Of a DNA stretch of 64,000 nt, positions 52,071 through 64,000 are shown one piece after another (position 1 is the first letter of the stretch; every line of letters begins with the position of its first letter). Under the pieces are notes generated by a model that searched no databases, was not told the origin of the DNA, and saw nothing but the letters and a program-made list of their open reading frames with translations. Source of the stretch: Inia geoffrensis (taxonomy: Eukaryota > Chordata > Mammalia > Artiodactyla > Iniidae); contig JAZAQT010000221.1 in the NCBI GenBank assembly GCA_036417435.1, forward strand, positions 372,001 through 436,000, in the 5' to 3' direction. The position numbers and the translations under genes were made by a program.

Positions 52071-53806
52071 CGCTTTCTTGTGAGCTGACCGCAAACTCGA
52101 AGAATTGCTTCAGGCCCTAATCTCGTTCCGGTATGGCCCGCTGAGCCTTTGGTGAATTCTTCTTCCTGTAGGGAAATCAGAGTTCTATGTGCCCGTCCAA
52201 ACACATCGAGTTAGCCGCTCATTGGTTCTCCTTATTCCTGTTCTTCTTCCACAGAAATTGCAAACTTTGCCAAACAAGAGGTCAAAGGCACTGACTCTCC
52301 AAGTGGGGAGAATGTTAATATCGCATCTGGAACGGCGAACTCGAGTATCAGGGGGCGAAAATGGCGATGAGTTTTAGAAATTATGCCTGATCACTTCGTG
52401 GACCATATTCTGGGTTTTCCATGCATATTTTAGCTGAAGGATAAATCCCTTAAACGTGGAGATTTGGGACCCGTGGAATGGGAACCATGCACCATTACCT
52501 CAAAGGGTCTGCATTCCCTCACCAATACTATCAGCCCCAAGTGTCCAGCCTTATCTCTCCCCCAGCTGTGGATGTAGAGGTGGTAAATCCAAGATTCCTC
52601 ACAAGCCCTGAAGGACTTATTTAAGAATTTCTCTCTATTTCACAGTCCTTGTGTTTTGTTTTTCAAATTTATTTTTATAAGGGGATTTAGCTTATTGACA
52701 CTGCTGTGTGTATGGTGCTGTACACAAATGATTTTCTTATGGAGACCTATAAATGTATGGGTTTTAATTTTCTTCATAGTCAGGCATATTCCTAGGTTTT
52801 GAATACGGGGTGTTGAGTCCATTTCGTTGAGCAAGGAGTAGGTCTTGTCTAATATATATTTGGCTTATGGAATGGTATCTGTCCTAATGTGAACCTCTGG
52901 CTTTATGCAGCCTCCCCACTCTCCTTTCCCCTTAAGCAAGCATAAGTTTCTTTTGTAAATGTGAGACTCTGTTGTGTTTTGTAATGCAGTTCACACGTAG
53001 CCGTGTTTACATTCCCGGTATTAGTGATATCTTATGATGTTTCTTTTTCTGTGTGACTTATTTCACTTAGAATCATCTTAACTAAATCCTCTCATTATGC
53101 TGCTACTGGTCTGTTGCCATTGATTTCATTGTTGAGTGATATTCCATTGTAGGGATGTACCACAACTTCTATATCCATTTTTCTCTTTCTGGGCTATTAA
53201 AGTTGTACCATAGTCAAGGATCCCGTACACAGAGCAGCCCCAAACTTTGGTGTGGCTGTGTCTTTTTCATTTAAAATTTCCGAATCTATAGCACCATAAG
53301 TGGAAGTGCCCTAGGCTCTCTAGCTTGGTTTTTTCTTTGTTCCAGGAAACACCATCCACTTCTCCAGAGTGGCTGTTGGCAATTTACATCCCGCCCATCA
53401 GCATAACAAGGCTGCCGGTTCTCCACGGCCTGTCCTGCCTCTCTGGATTTTACACTTTTTTCGGACGGCCCTTTGGATCGGTGGGAAGTGAGACTTCCTT
53501 GTAGTGCCGATTTCCATTGCAGGCTTGCTTGGTTGGCCAAAAAGGGCGTATGCGTTTTTTCCTGAATATATTCAGGAAAAAACGCATACGCCCTTTTTGG
53601 CCAAGTGCATCACTGTCGAACTGCTGCCTCTTTTCCTACGCTTTCAGAGCAATTCTTATCTACCCCCAGATATGTGTTTTCTGCAATTCTGCGTCGCGTT
53701 CAAGTCCTCTTCACAGCCTTCCTTCAATAAAGTTTTGGATGATAGGGGTCATTTGGAACTCTGCAGGATTGTGAGTTACAGTGCCAAAGATCTCCTTTTC
53801 TCAACT
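52071..53806 (+). repeat. Satellite monomer 31 (recombinant)
   Basis: 1,736 bp. Matches monomer 29 up to about 53,075, then switches to the sequence of the following block (ATCATCTTAAC, CCTCTCATT and GGTCTGTTGCCATTG; then CCCCCAGATATGTG near 53664). Palindrome 53533-53604, centre AT, perfect. Confidence 0.97.
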
Positions 53807-55541
53807 CGCTTTCTTGTGAGCTGACCGAAAACCCGAAGAATTGCTTCAGGCCCTAATCTCGTTCCGGCATGGCCCCCTGAGCCTTTGGTGAATTCTTCTT
53901 CCTGTAGGGAAATCAGAGTTCAATGTGCCCGTCCAAACACATCGAATTACCGCTCATTGGTTCTCCTTATTCCTGTTCATCTTCCACAGAAATTGCAAAC
54001 TGTGCCAAACAAGAGGTCAAAGGCACTGACTCTCCAAGTGGGGAGAATGTTAATATCGCATCTGGAACGGCGAACTCGAGTATCAGGGGGCGAAAATGGC
54101 GATGAGTTTTAGAAATTATGCCTGATCACTTCGTGGACCATATTCTGGGTTTTCCATGCATATTTTAGCTGAAGGATAAATCCCTTATACGTGGAGATTT
54201 GGGACCCGTGGAATGGGAACCATGCACCATTACCTCAAAGGGTCTGCATTCCCTCACCAATACTATCAGCCCCAAGTGTCCAGCCTTATCTCTCCCCCAG
54301 CTGTGGATGTAGAGGTGGTAAATCCAAGATTCCTCACAAGCCCTGAAGGACTTATTTAAGAATTTCTCTCTATTTCACAGTCCTTGTGTTTTGTTTTTCA
54401 AATTTATTTTTATAAGGGGATCTAGCTTATTGACACTGCTGTGTGTATGGTGCTGTACACAAATGATTTTCTTATGGAGACCTATAAATGTATGGGTTTT
54501 AATTTTCTTCATAGTCAGGCATATTCCAAGGTTTTGAATACTGGGTGTTGAGTCCATTTGGTTGAGCAAGGAGTAGGTCTTTTCTAATATATATTTGGCT
54601 TATGGAATGGTATCTGTCCTAATGTGAACCTCTGGTTTTATGCAGCCTCCCCACTCTCCTTTCCCCTTAAGCAAGCATAAGTTTCTTTGGTAATTGTGAG
54701 ACTCTGTTGTGTTTTGTAAGGCAGTTCACACGTAGCCGTGTTTACATTCCCGGTATTAGTGATATCTTATGATGTTTCTTTTTCTGTGTGACTTATTTCA
54801 CTTAGAATCATCTTAACTAAATCCTCTCATTATGCTGCTACTGGTCTGTTGCCATTGATTTCATTGTTGAGTGATATTCCATTGTAGGGATGTACCACAA
54901 CTTCTATATCCATTTTTCTCTTTCTGGGCTATTAAAGTTGTACCATAGTCAAGGATCCCGTACACAGAGCAGCCCCAAACTTTGGTGTGGCTGTGTCTTT
55001 TTCATTTAAAATTTCCGAATCTATAGCACCATAAGTGGAAGTGCCCTAGGCTCTCTAGCTTGGTTTTTTCTTTGTTCCAGGAAACACCATCCACTTCTCC
55101 AGAGTGGCTGTTGGCAATTTACATCCCGCCCATCAGCATAACAAGGCTGCCGGTTCTCCACGGCCTGTCCTGCCTCTCTGGATTTTACACTTTTTTCGGA
55201 CGGCCCTTTGGATCGGTGGGAAGTGAGACTTCCTTGTAGTGCCGATTTCCATTGCAGGCTTGCTTGGTTGGCCAAAAAGGGTGTATGCGTTTTTTCCTGA
55301 ATATATTCAGGAAAAAACGCATACGCCCTTTTTGGCCAAGTGCATCACTGTCGAACTGCTGCCTCTTTTCCTACGCTTTCAGAGCAATTCTTATCTACCC
55401 CCAGATATGTGTTTTCTGCAATTCTGCGTCGCGTTCAAGTCCTCTTCACAGCCTTCCTTCAATAAAGTTTTGGATGATAGGGGTCATTTGGAACTCTGCA
55501 GGATTGTGAGTTACAGTGCCAAAGATCTCCTTTTCTCAACT
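53807..55541 (+). repeat. Satellite monomer 32
   Basis: 1,735 bp. First of six monomers sharing GGCCCCCTGAG, TCGAATTACCGC and CCTTATACGTGG. It has the GGATCTAGC and GTAAGGCAG variants. The palindrome (55268-55339, centre AT) has a left-arm CpG-to-TpG mismatch at 55282. Confidence 0.97.
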
Positions 55542-57276
55542 CGCTTTCTTGTGAGCTGACCGAAAACCCGAAGAATTGCTTCAGGCCCTAATCTCGTTCC
55601 GGCATGGCCCCCTGAGCCTTTGGTGAATTCTTCTTCCTGTAGGGAAATCAGAGTTCAATGTGCCCGTCCAAACACATCGAATTACCGCTCATTGGTTCTC
55701 CTTATTCCTGTTCATCTTCCACAGAAATTGCAAACTGTGCCAAACAAGAGGTCAAAGGCACTGACTCTCCAAGTGGGGAGAATGTTAATATCGCATCTGG
55801 AACGGCGAACTCGAGTATCAGGGGGCGAAAATGGCGATGAGTTTTAGAAATTATGCCTGATCACTTCGTGGACCATATTCTGGGTTTTCCATGCATATTT
55901 TAGCTGAAGGATAAATCCCTTATACGTGGAGATTTGGGACCCGTGGAATGGGAACCATGCACCATTACCTCAAAGGGTCTGCATTCCCTCACCAATACTA
56001 TCAGCCCCAAGTGTCCAGCCTTATCTCTCCCCCAGCTGTGGATGTAGAGGTGGTAAATCCAAGATTCCTCACAAGCCCTGAAGGACTTATTTAAGAATTT
56101 CTCTCTATTTCACAGTCCTTGTGTTTTGTTTTTCAAATTTATTTTTATAAGGGGATTTAGCTTATTGACACTGCTGTGTGTATGGTGCTGTACACAAATG
56201 ATTTTCTTATGGAGACCTATAAATGTATGGGTTTTAATTTTCTTCATAGTCAGGCATATTCCAAGGTTTTGAATACTGGGTGTTGAGTCCATTTGGTTGA
56301 GCAAGGAGTAGGTCTTTTCTAATATATATTTGGCTTATGGAATGGTATCTGTCCTAATGTGAACCTCTGGTTTTATGCAGCCTCCCCACTCTCCTTTCCC
56401 CTTAAGCAAGCATAAGTTTCTTTGGTAATTGTGAGACTCTGTTGTGTTTTGTAAGGCAGTTCACACGTAGCCGTGTTTACATTCCCGGTATTAGTGATAT
56501 CTTATGATGTTTCTTTTTCTGTGTGACTTATTTCACTTAGAATCATCTTAACTAAATCCTCTCATTATGCTGCTACTGGTCTGTTGCCATTGATTTCATT
56601 GTTGAGTGATATTCCATTGTAGGGATGTACCACAACTTCTATATCCATTTTTCTCTTTCTGGGCTATTAAAGTTGTACCATAGTCAAGGATCCCGTACAC
56701 AGAGCAGCCCCAAACTTTGGTGTGGCTGTGTCTTTTTCATTTAAAATTTCCGAATCTATAGCACCATAAGTGGAAGTGCCCTAGGCTCTCTAGCTTGGTT
56801 TTTTCTTTGTTCCAGGAAACACCATCCACTTCTCCAGAGTGGCTGTTGGCAATTTACATCCCGCCCATCAGCATAACAAGGCTGCCGGTTCTCCACGGCC
56901 TGTCCTGCCTCTCTGGATTTTACACTTTTTTCGGACGGCCCTTTGGATCGGTGGGAAGTGAGACTTCCTTGTAGTGCCGATTTCCATTGCAGGCTTGCTT
57001 GGTTGGCCAAAAAGGGTGTATGCGTTTTTTCCTGAATATATTCAGGAAAAAACGCATACGCCCTTTTTGGCCAAGTGCATCACTGTCGAACTGCTGCCTC
57101 TTTTCCTACGCTTTCAGAGCAATTCTTATCTACCCCCAGATATGTGTTTTCTGCAATTCTGCGTCGCGTTCAAGTCCTCTTCACAGCCTTCCTTCAATAA
57201 AGTTTTGGATGATAGGGGTCATTTGGAACTCTGCAGGATTGTGAGTTACAGTGCCAAAGATCTCCTTTTCTCAACT
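55542..57276 (+). repeat. Satellite monomer 33
   Basis: 1,735 bp. Like monomer 32, including the left-arm mismatch (T at 57017) in the palindrome (57003-57074), but with GGATTTAGC instead of GGATCTAGC. Confidence 0.97.
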
Positions 57277-59011
57277 CGCTTTCTTGTGAGCTGACCGAAA
57301 ACCCGAAGAATTGCTTCAGGCCCTAATCTCGTTCCGGCATGGCCCCCTGAGCCTTTGGTGAATTCTTCTTCCTGTAGGGAAATCAGAGTTCAATGTGCCC
57401 GTCCAAACACATCGAATTACCGCTCATTGGTTCTCCTTATTCCTGTTCATCTTCCACAGAAATTGCAAACTGTGCCAAACAAGAGGTCAAAGGCACTGAC
57501 TCTCCAAGTGGGGAGAATGTTAATATCGCATCTGGAACGGCGAACTCGAGTATCAGGGGGCGAAAATGGCGATGAGTTTTAGAAATTATGCCTGATCACT
57601 TCGTGGACCATATTCTGGGTTTTCCATGCATATTTTAGCTGAAGGATAAATCCCTTATACGTGGAGATTTGGGACCCGTGGAATGGGAACCATGCACCAT
57701 TACCTCAAAGGGTCTGCATTCCCTCACCAATACTATCAGCCCCAAGTGTCCAGCCTTATCTCTCCCCCAGCTGTGGATGTAGAGGTGGTAAATCCAAGAT
57801 TCCTCACAAGCCCTGAAGGACTTATTTAAGAATTTCTCTCTATTTCACAGTCCTTGTGTTTTGTTTTTCAAATTTATTTTTATAAGGGGATTTAGCTTAT
57901 TGACACTGCTGTGTGTATGGTGCTGTACACAAATGATTTTCTTATGGAGACCTATAAATGTATGGGTTTTAATTTTCTTCATAGTCAGGCATATTCCAAG
58001 GTTTTGAATACTGGGTGTTGAGTCCATTTGGTTGAGCAAGGAGTAGGTCTTGTCTAATATATATTTGGCTTATGGAATGGTATCTGTCCTAATGTGAACC
58101 TCTGGTTTTATGCAGCCTCCCCACTCTCCTTTCCCCTTAAGCAAGCATAAGTTTCTTTTGTAAATGTGAGACTCTGTTGTGTTTTGTAATGCAGTTCACA
58201 CGTAGCCGTGTTTACATTCCCGGTATTAGTGATATCTTATGATGTTTCTTTTTCTGTGTGACTTATTTCACTTAGAATCATCATAACTAAATCCTCTCAT
58301 TATGCTGCTACTGGTCTGTTGCCATTGATTTCATTGTTGAGTGATATTCCATTGTAGGGATGTACCACAACTTCTATATCCATTTTTCTCTTTCTGGGCT
58401 ATTAAAGTTGTACCATAGTCAAGGATCCCGTACACAGAGCAGCCCCAAACTTTGGTGTGGCTGTGTCTTTTTCATTTAAAATTTCCGAATCTATAGCACC
58501 ATAAGTGGAAGTGCCCTAGGCTCTCTAGCTTGGTTTTTTCTTTGTTCCAGGAAACACCATCCACTTCTCCAGAGTGGCTGTTGGCAATTTACATCCCGCC
58601 CATCAGCATAACAAGGCTGCCGGTTCTCCACGGCCTGTCCTGCCTCTCTGGATTTTACACTTTTTTCGGACGGCCCTTTGGATCGGTGGGAAGTGAGACT
58701 TCCTTGTAGTGCCGATTTCCATTGCAGGCTTGCTTGGTTGGCCAAAAAGGGCGTATGCGTTTTTTCCTGAATATATTCAGGAAAAAACGCATACGCCCTT
58801 TTTGGCCAAGTGCATCACTGTCGAACTGCTGCCTCTTTTCCTACGCTTTCAGAGCAATTCTTATCTACCCCCAGATATGTGTTTTCTGCAATTCTGCGTC
58901 GCGTTCAAGTCCTCTTCACAGCCTTCCTTCAATAAAGTTTTGGATGATAGGGGTCATTTGGAACTCTGCAGGATTGTGAGTTACAGTGCCAAAGATCTCC
59001 TTTTCTCAACT
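57277..59011 (+). repeat. Satellite monomer 34
   Basis: 1,735 bp. In the L1 region it has TTCTTTTGTAAATG and GTAATGCAG near 58152-58193, where monomers 32, 33, 35 and 37 have TTCTTTGGTAATTG and GTAAGGCAG. Monomer 36 shares its version. Palindrome 58738-58809, centre AT, perfect. Confidence 0.97.
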
Positions 59012-60746
59012 CGCTTTCTTGTGAGCTGACCGAAAACCCGAAGAATTGCTTCAGGCCCTAATCTCGTTCCGGCATGGCCCCCTGAGCCTTTGGTGAATTC
59101 TTCTTCCTGTAGGGAAATCAGAGTTCAATGTGCCCGTCCAAACACATCGAATTACCGCTCATTGGTTCTCCTTATTCCTGTTCATCTTCCACAGAAATTG
59201 CAAACTGTGCCAAACAAGAGGTCAAAGGCACTGACTCTCCAAGTGGGGAGAATGTTAATATCGCATCTGGAACGGCGAACTCGAGTATCAGGGGGCGAAA
59301 ATGGCGATGAGTTTTAGAAATTATGCCTGATCACTTCGTGGACCATATTCTGGGTTTTCCATGCATATTTTAGCTGAAGGATAAATCCCTTATACGTGGA
59401 GATTTGGGACCCGTGGAATGGGAACCATGCACCATTACCTCAAAGGGTCTGCATTCCCTCACCAATACTATCAGCCCCAAGTGTCCAGCCTTATCTCTCC
59501 CCCAGCTGTGGATGTAGAGGTGGTAAATCCAAGATTCCTCACAAGCCCTGAAGGACTTATTTAAGAATTTCTCTCTATTTCACAGTCCTTGTGTTTTGTT
59601 TTTCAAATTTATTTTTATAAGGGGATCTAGCTTATTGACACTGCTGTGTGTATGGTGCTGTACACAAATGATTTTCTTATGGAGACCTATAAATGTATGG
59701 GTTTTAATTTTCTTCATAGTCAGGCATATTCCAAGGTTTTGAATACTGGGTGTTGAGTCCATTTGGTTGAGCAAGGAGTAGGTCTTTTCTAATATATATT
59801 TGGCTTATGGAATGGTATCTGTCCTAATGTGAACCTCTGGTTTTATGCAGCCTCCCCACTCTCCTTTCCCCTTAAGCAAGCATAAGTTTCTTTGGTAATT
59901 GTGAGACTCTGTTGTGTTTTGTAAGGCAGTTCACACGTAGCCGTGTTTACATTCCCGGTATTAGTGATATCTTATGATGTTTCTTTTTCTGTGTGACTTA
60001 TTTCACTTAGAATCATCTTAACTAAATCCTCTCATTATGCTGCTACTGGTCTGTTGCCATTGATTTCATTGTTGAGTGATATTCCATTGTAGGGATGTAC
60101 CACAACTTCTATATCCATTTTTCTCTTTCTGGGCTATTAAAGTTGTACCATAGTCAAGGATCCCGTACACAGAGCAGCCCCAAACTTTGGTGTGGCTGTG
60201 TCTTTTTCATTTAAAATTTCCGAATCTATAGCACCATAAGTGGAAGTGCCCTAGGCTCTCTAGCTTGGTTTTTTCTTTGTTCCAGGAAACACCATCCACT
60301 TCTCCAGAGTGGCTGTTGGTAATTTACATCCCGCCCATCAGCATAACAAGGCTGCCGGTTCTCCACGGCCTGTCCTGCCTCTCTGGATTTTACACTTTTT
60401 TCGGACGGCCCTTTGGATCGGTGGGAAGTGAGACTTCCTTGTAGTGCCGATTTCCATTGCAGGCTTGCTTGGTTGGCCAAAAAGGGCGTATGCGTTTTTT
60501 CCTGAATATATTCAGGAAAAAACGCATACGCCCTTTTTGGCCAAGTGCATCACTGTCGAACTGCTGCCTCTTTTCCTACGCTTTCAGAGCAATTCTTATC
60601 TACCCCCAGATATGTGTTTTCTGCAATTCTGCGTCGCGTTCAAGTCCTCTTCACAGCCTTCCTTCAATAAAGTTTTGGATGATAGGGGTCATTTGGAACT
60701 CTGCAGGATTGTGAGTTACAGTGCCAAAGATCTCCTTTTCTCAACT
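59012..60746 (+). repeat. Satellite monomer 35
   Basis: 1,735 bp. GGATCTAGC near 59623 and TGTTGGTAATTTAC near 60313 (C to T) are shared with monomer 37. Palindrome 60473-60544, centre AT, perfect. Confidence 0.97.
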
Positions 60747-62479
60747 CGCTTTCTTGTGAGCTGACCGAAAACCCGAAGAATTGCTTCAGGCCCTAATCTC
60801 GTTCCGGCATGGCCCCCTGAGCCTTTGGTGAATTCTTCTTCCTGTAGGGAAATCAGAGTTCAATGTGCCCGTCCAAACACATCGAATTACCGCTCATTGG
60901 TTCTCCTTATTCCTGTTCATCTTCCACAGAAATTGCAAACTGTGCCAAACAAGAGGTCAAAGGCACTGACTCTCCAAGTGGGGAGAATGTTAATATCGCA
61001 TCTGGAACGGCGAACTCGAGTATCAGGGGGCGAAAATGGCGATGAGTTTTAGAAATTATGCCTGATCACTTCGTGGACCATATTCTGGGTTTTCCATGCA
61101 TATTTTAGCTGAAGGATAAATCCCTTATACGTGGAGATTTGGGACCCGTGGAATGGGAACCATGCACCATTACCTCAAAGGGTCTGCATTCCCTCACCAA
61201 TACTATCAGCCCCAAGTGTCCAGCCTTATCTCTCCCCCAGCTGTGGATGTAGAGGTGGTAAATCCAAGATTCCTCACAAGCCCTGAAGGACTTATTTAAG
61301 AATTTCTCTCTATTTCACAGTCCTTGTGTTTTGTTTTTCAAATTTATTTTTATAAGGGGATTTAGCTTATTGACACTGCTGTGTGTATGGTGCTGTACAC
61401 AAATGATTTTCTTATGGAGACCTATAAATGTATGGGTTTTAATTTTCTTCATAGTCAGGCATATTCCAAGGTTTTGAATACTGGGTGTTGAGTCCATTTG
61501 GTTGAGCAAGGAGTAGGTCTTGTCTAATATATATTTGGCTTATGGAATGGTATCTGTCCTAATGTGAACCTCTGGTTTTATGCAGCCTCCCCACTCTCCT
61601 TTCCCCTTAAGCAAGCATAAGTTTCTTTTGTAAATGTGAGACTCTGTTGTGTTTTGTAATGCAGTTCACACGTAGCCGTGTTTACATTCCCGGTATTAGT
61701 GATATCTTATGATGTTTCTTTTTCTGTGTGACTTATTTCACTTAGAATCATCATAACTAAATCCTCTCATTATGCTGCTACTGGTCTGTTGCCATTGATT
61801 TCATTGTTGAGTGATATTCCATTGTAGGGATGTACCACAACTTCTATATCCATTTTTCTCTTTCTGGGCTATTAAAGTTGTACCATAGTCAAGGATCCCG
61901 TACACAGAGCAGCCCCAAACTTTGGTGTGGCTGTGTCTTTTTCATTAAAATTTCCGAATCTATAGCACCATAAGTGGAAGTGCCCTAGGCTCTCTAGCTT
62001 GGTTTTTTCTTTGTTCCAGGAAACACCATCCACTTCTCCAGAGTGGCTGTTGGCAATTTACATCCCGCCCATCAGCATAACAAGGCTGCCGGTTCTCCAC
62101 GGCCTGTCCTGCCTCTCTGGATTTTACACTTTTTTCGGACGGCCCTTTGGATCGGTGGAAGTGAGACTTCCTTGTAGTGCCGATTTCCATTGCAGGCTTG
62201 CTTGGTTGGCCAAAAAGGGCGTATGCGTTTTTTCCTGAATATATTCAGGAAAAAACGCATACGCCCTTTTTGGCCAAGTGCATCACTGTCGAACTGCTGC
62301 CTCTTTTCCTACGCTTTCAGAGCAATTCTTATCTACCCCCAGATATGTGTTTTCTGCAATTCTGCGTCGCGTTCAAGTCCTCTTCACAGCCTTCCTTCAA
62401 TAAAGTTTTGGATGATAGGGGTCATTTGGAACTCTGCAGGATTGTGAGTTACAGTGCCAAAGATCTCCTTTTCTCAACT
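60747..62479 (+). repeat. Satellite monomer 36
   Basis: 1,733 bp, the shortest monomer. Like monomer 34, but it has lost one T in CATTAAAATTTCC near 61943 and one G in CGGTGGAAGTG near 62153. Palindrome 62206-62277, centre AT, perfect. Confidence 0.97.
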
Positions 62480-64000
62480 CGCTTTCTTGTGAGCTGACCG
62501 AAAACCCGAAGAATTGCTTCAGGCCCTAATCTCGTTCCGGCATGGCCCCCTGAGCCTTTGGTGAATTCTTCTTCCTGTAGGGAAATCAGAGTTCAATGTG
62601 CCCGTCCAAACACATCGAATTACCGCTCATTGGTTCTCCTTATTCCTGTTCATCTTCCACAGAAATTGCAAACTGTGCCAAACAAGAGGTCAAAGGCACT
62701 GACTCTCCAAGTGGGGAGAATGTTAATATCGCATCTGGAACGGCGAACTCGAGTATCAGGGGGCGAAAATGGCGATGAGTTTTAGAAATTATGCCTGATC
62801 ACTTCGTGGACCATATTCTGGGTTTTCCATGCATATTTTAGCTGAAGGATAAATCCCTTATACGTGGAGATTTGGGACCCGTGGAATGGGAACCATGCAC
62901 CATTACCTCAAAGGGTCTGCATTCCCTCACCAATACTATCAGCCCCAAGTGTCCAGCCTTATCTCTCCCCCAGCTGTGGATGTAGAGGTGGTAAATCCAA
63001 GATTCCTCACAAGCCCTGAAGGACTTATTTAAGAATTTCTCTCTATTTCACAGTCCTTGTGTTTTGTTTTTCAAATTTATTTTTATAAGGGGATCTAGCT
63101 TATTGACACTGCTGTGTGTATGGTGCTGTACACAAATGATTTTCTTATGGAGACCTATAAATGTATGGGTTTTAATTTTCTTCATAGTCAGGCATATTCC
63201 AAGGTTTTGAATACTGGGTGTTGAGTCCATTTGGTTGAGCAAGGAGTAGGTCTTTTCTAATATATATTTGGCTTATGGAATGGTATCTGTCCTAATGTGA
63301 ACCTCTGGTTTTATGCAGCCTCCCCACTCTCCTTTCCCCTTAAGCAAGCATAAGTTTCTTTGGTAATTGTGAGACTCTGTTGTGTTTTGTAAGGCAGTTC
63401 ACACGTAGCCGTGTTTACATTCCCGGTATTAGTGATATCTTATGATGTTTCTTTTTCTGTGTGACTTATTTCACTTAGAATCATCTTAACTAAATCCTCT
63501 CATTATGCTGCTACTGGTCTGTTGCCATTGATTTCATTGTTGAGTGATATTCCATTGTAGGGATGTACCACAACTTCTATATCCATTTTTCTCTTTCTGG
63601 GCTATTAAAGTTGTACCATAGTCAAGGATCCCGTACACAGAGCAGCCCCAAACTTTGGTGTGGCTGTGTCTTTTTCATTTAAAATTTCCGAATCTATAGC
63701 ACCATAAGTGGAAGTGCCCTAGGCTCTCTAGCTTGGTTTTTTCTTTGTTCCAGGAAACACCATCCACTTCTCCAGAGTGGCTGTTGGTAATTTACATCCC
63801 GCCCATCAGCATAACAAGGCTGCCGGTTCTCCACGGCCTGTCCTGCCTCTCTGGATTTTACACTTTTTTCGGACGGCCCTTTGGATCGGTGGGAAGTGAG
63901 ACTTCCTTGTAGTGCCGATTTCCATTGCAGGCTTGCTTGGTTGGCCAAAAAGGGCGTATGCGTTTTTTCCTGAATATATTCAGGAAAAAACGCATACGCC
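62480..64000 (+). repeat. Satellite monomer 37 (cut by window end)
   Basis: 1,521 bp present. Reads like monomer 35 throughout. The window ends inside its palindrome, with 60 of 72 bases present (63941-64000). Confidence 0.95.

Larger units (their letters stand above)
46030..53075 (+). repeat. Dimeric higher-order repeat, two near-identical copies at 3,472 bp
   Basis: About 46,030-49,603 and 49,502-53,075 align at an offset of 3,472 bp. I noticed no substitution between monomer pairs 28-29 and 30-31, including rare variants such as GGGCTATAAAAG and CTGGCTTTATG. The edges are set by CTGTTTTGTTTTG on the left and ATCATCTTAAC on the right. Confidence 0.85.
1..64000 (+). repeat. Tandem satellite array, ~1,736-bp monomer, 37 head-to-tail copies
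   Basis: The same sequence recurs throughout with steps of 1,733 to 1,736 bp and no interruption, inversion or foreign insert. By eye, monomers differ by scattered substitutions and a few 1-bp indels. Monomer 1 has single EcoRI (84-89), XhoI (270-275) and BamHI (1148-1153) sites, so these enzymes should give a 1.74-kb ladder from genomic DNA. Such arrays in mammals usually form centromeric, pericentromeric or other C-band heterochromatin; the window has no flanking DNA to say which. The common cetacean satellite is my leading identification, from repeat length and cetartiodactyl-type transposon content. Another cetartiodactyl satellite is the alternative. Confidence 0.98.
57277..64000 (+). 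repeat. Dimeric higher-order repeat at ~3,470 bp (monomers 34-35 and 36-37)
   Basis: Monomers 34 and 36 share one L1-region version. Monomers 35 and 37 share another, plus GGATCTAGC and TGTTGGTAATTTAC. The offset is 3,470 bp, falling to 3,468 after the two deletions in monomer 36. Confidence 0.8.

Overview
The whole window is one uninterrupted tandem array of a satellite repeat of about 1,736 bp. It holds 36 complete monomers (1,733 to 1,736 bp) and a 37th cut by the window end. All monomers run head to tail in the same orientation. Both window edges fall inside a monomer, so the array continues on each side. I find no protein-coding gene, tRNA, rRNA, CRISPR array or prokaryotic signal. The open frames recur once per monomer because the sequence recurs, and most of them depend on GTG or TTG starts.

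Organism: a mammal, most likely a cetartiodactyl. Each monomer carries about 660 bp of an old, antisense LINE-1 3' end that reads like the cetartiodactyl L1 type. Each also carries a 72-bp palindrome resembling the mariner-derived hairpin elements of that group. A 1.74-kb monomer fits the length I recall for the common cetacean satellite (about 1.7 kb in most whales, about 1.6 kb in delphinoids). That identity comes from length and context, not from an alignment, and is the main thing to verify.

Monomer layout (coordinates of monomer 1, arbitrary phase): 1-581 unassigned, CpG-bearing DNA; 582-1240 L1 3' end on the minus strand; 1241-1462 unassigned, with a pyrimidine tract and a small hairpin; 1463-1534 the palindrome; 1535-1736 unassigned and continuous with the next monomer's first 581 bp. 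In total the monomer is two transposon remnants plus about 1 kb of unknown origin.

Array layout: the left part (monomers 1-11) mixes two monomer subfamilies and shows a trimeric higher-order repeat of 5,206 bp (about 5,590-16,000) and an eight-monomer offset similarity of 13,884 bp. Monomers 12-19 are mostly of one subfamily, with patches of a divergent L1-region haplotype in 17-19. From monomer 19 rightwards the array is more uniform and shows successive dimeric duplications (about 34,600-41,540; 46,030-53,075; 57,277-64,000). It ends in six very similar monomers (53,807 to the window end). This is the pattern expected from unequal crossover and gene conversion in a centromeric or heterochromatic block.

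The most interesting structure is the palindrome. It is present in all 37 monomers, is perfect in most of them, and is a candidate for cruciform extrusion every 1.74 kb.
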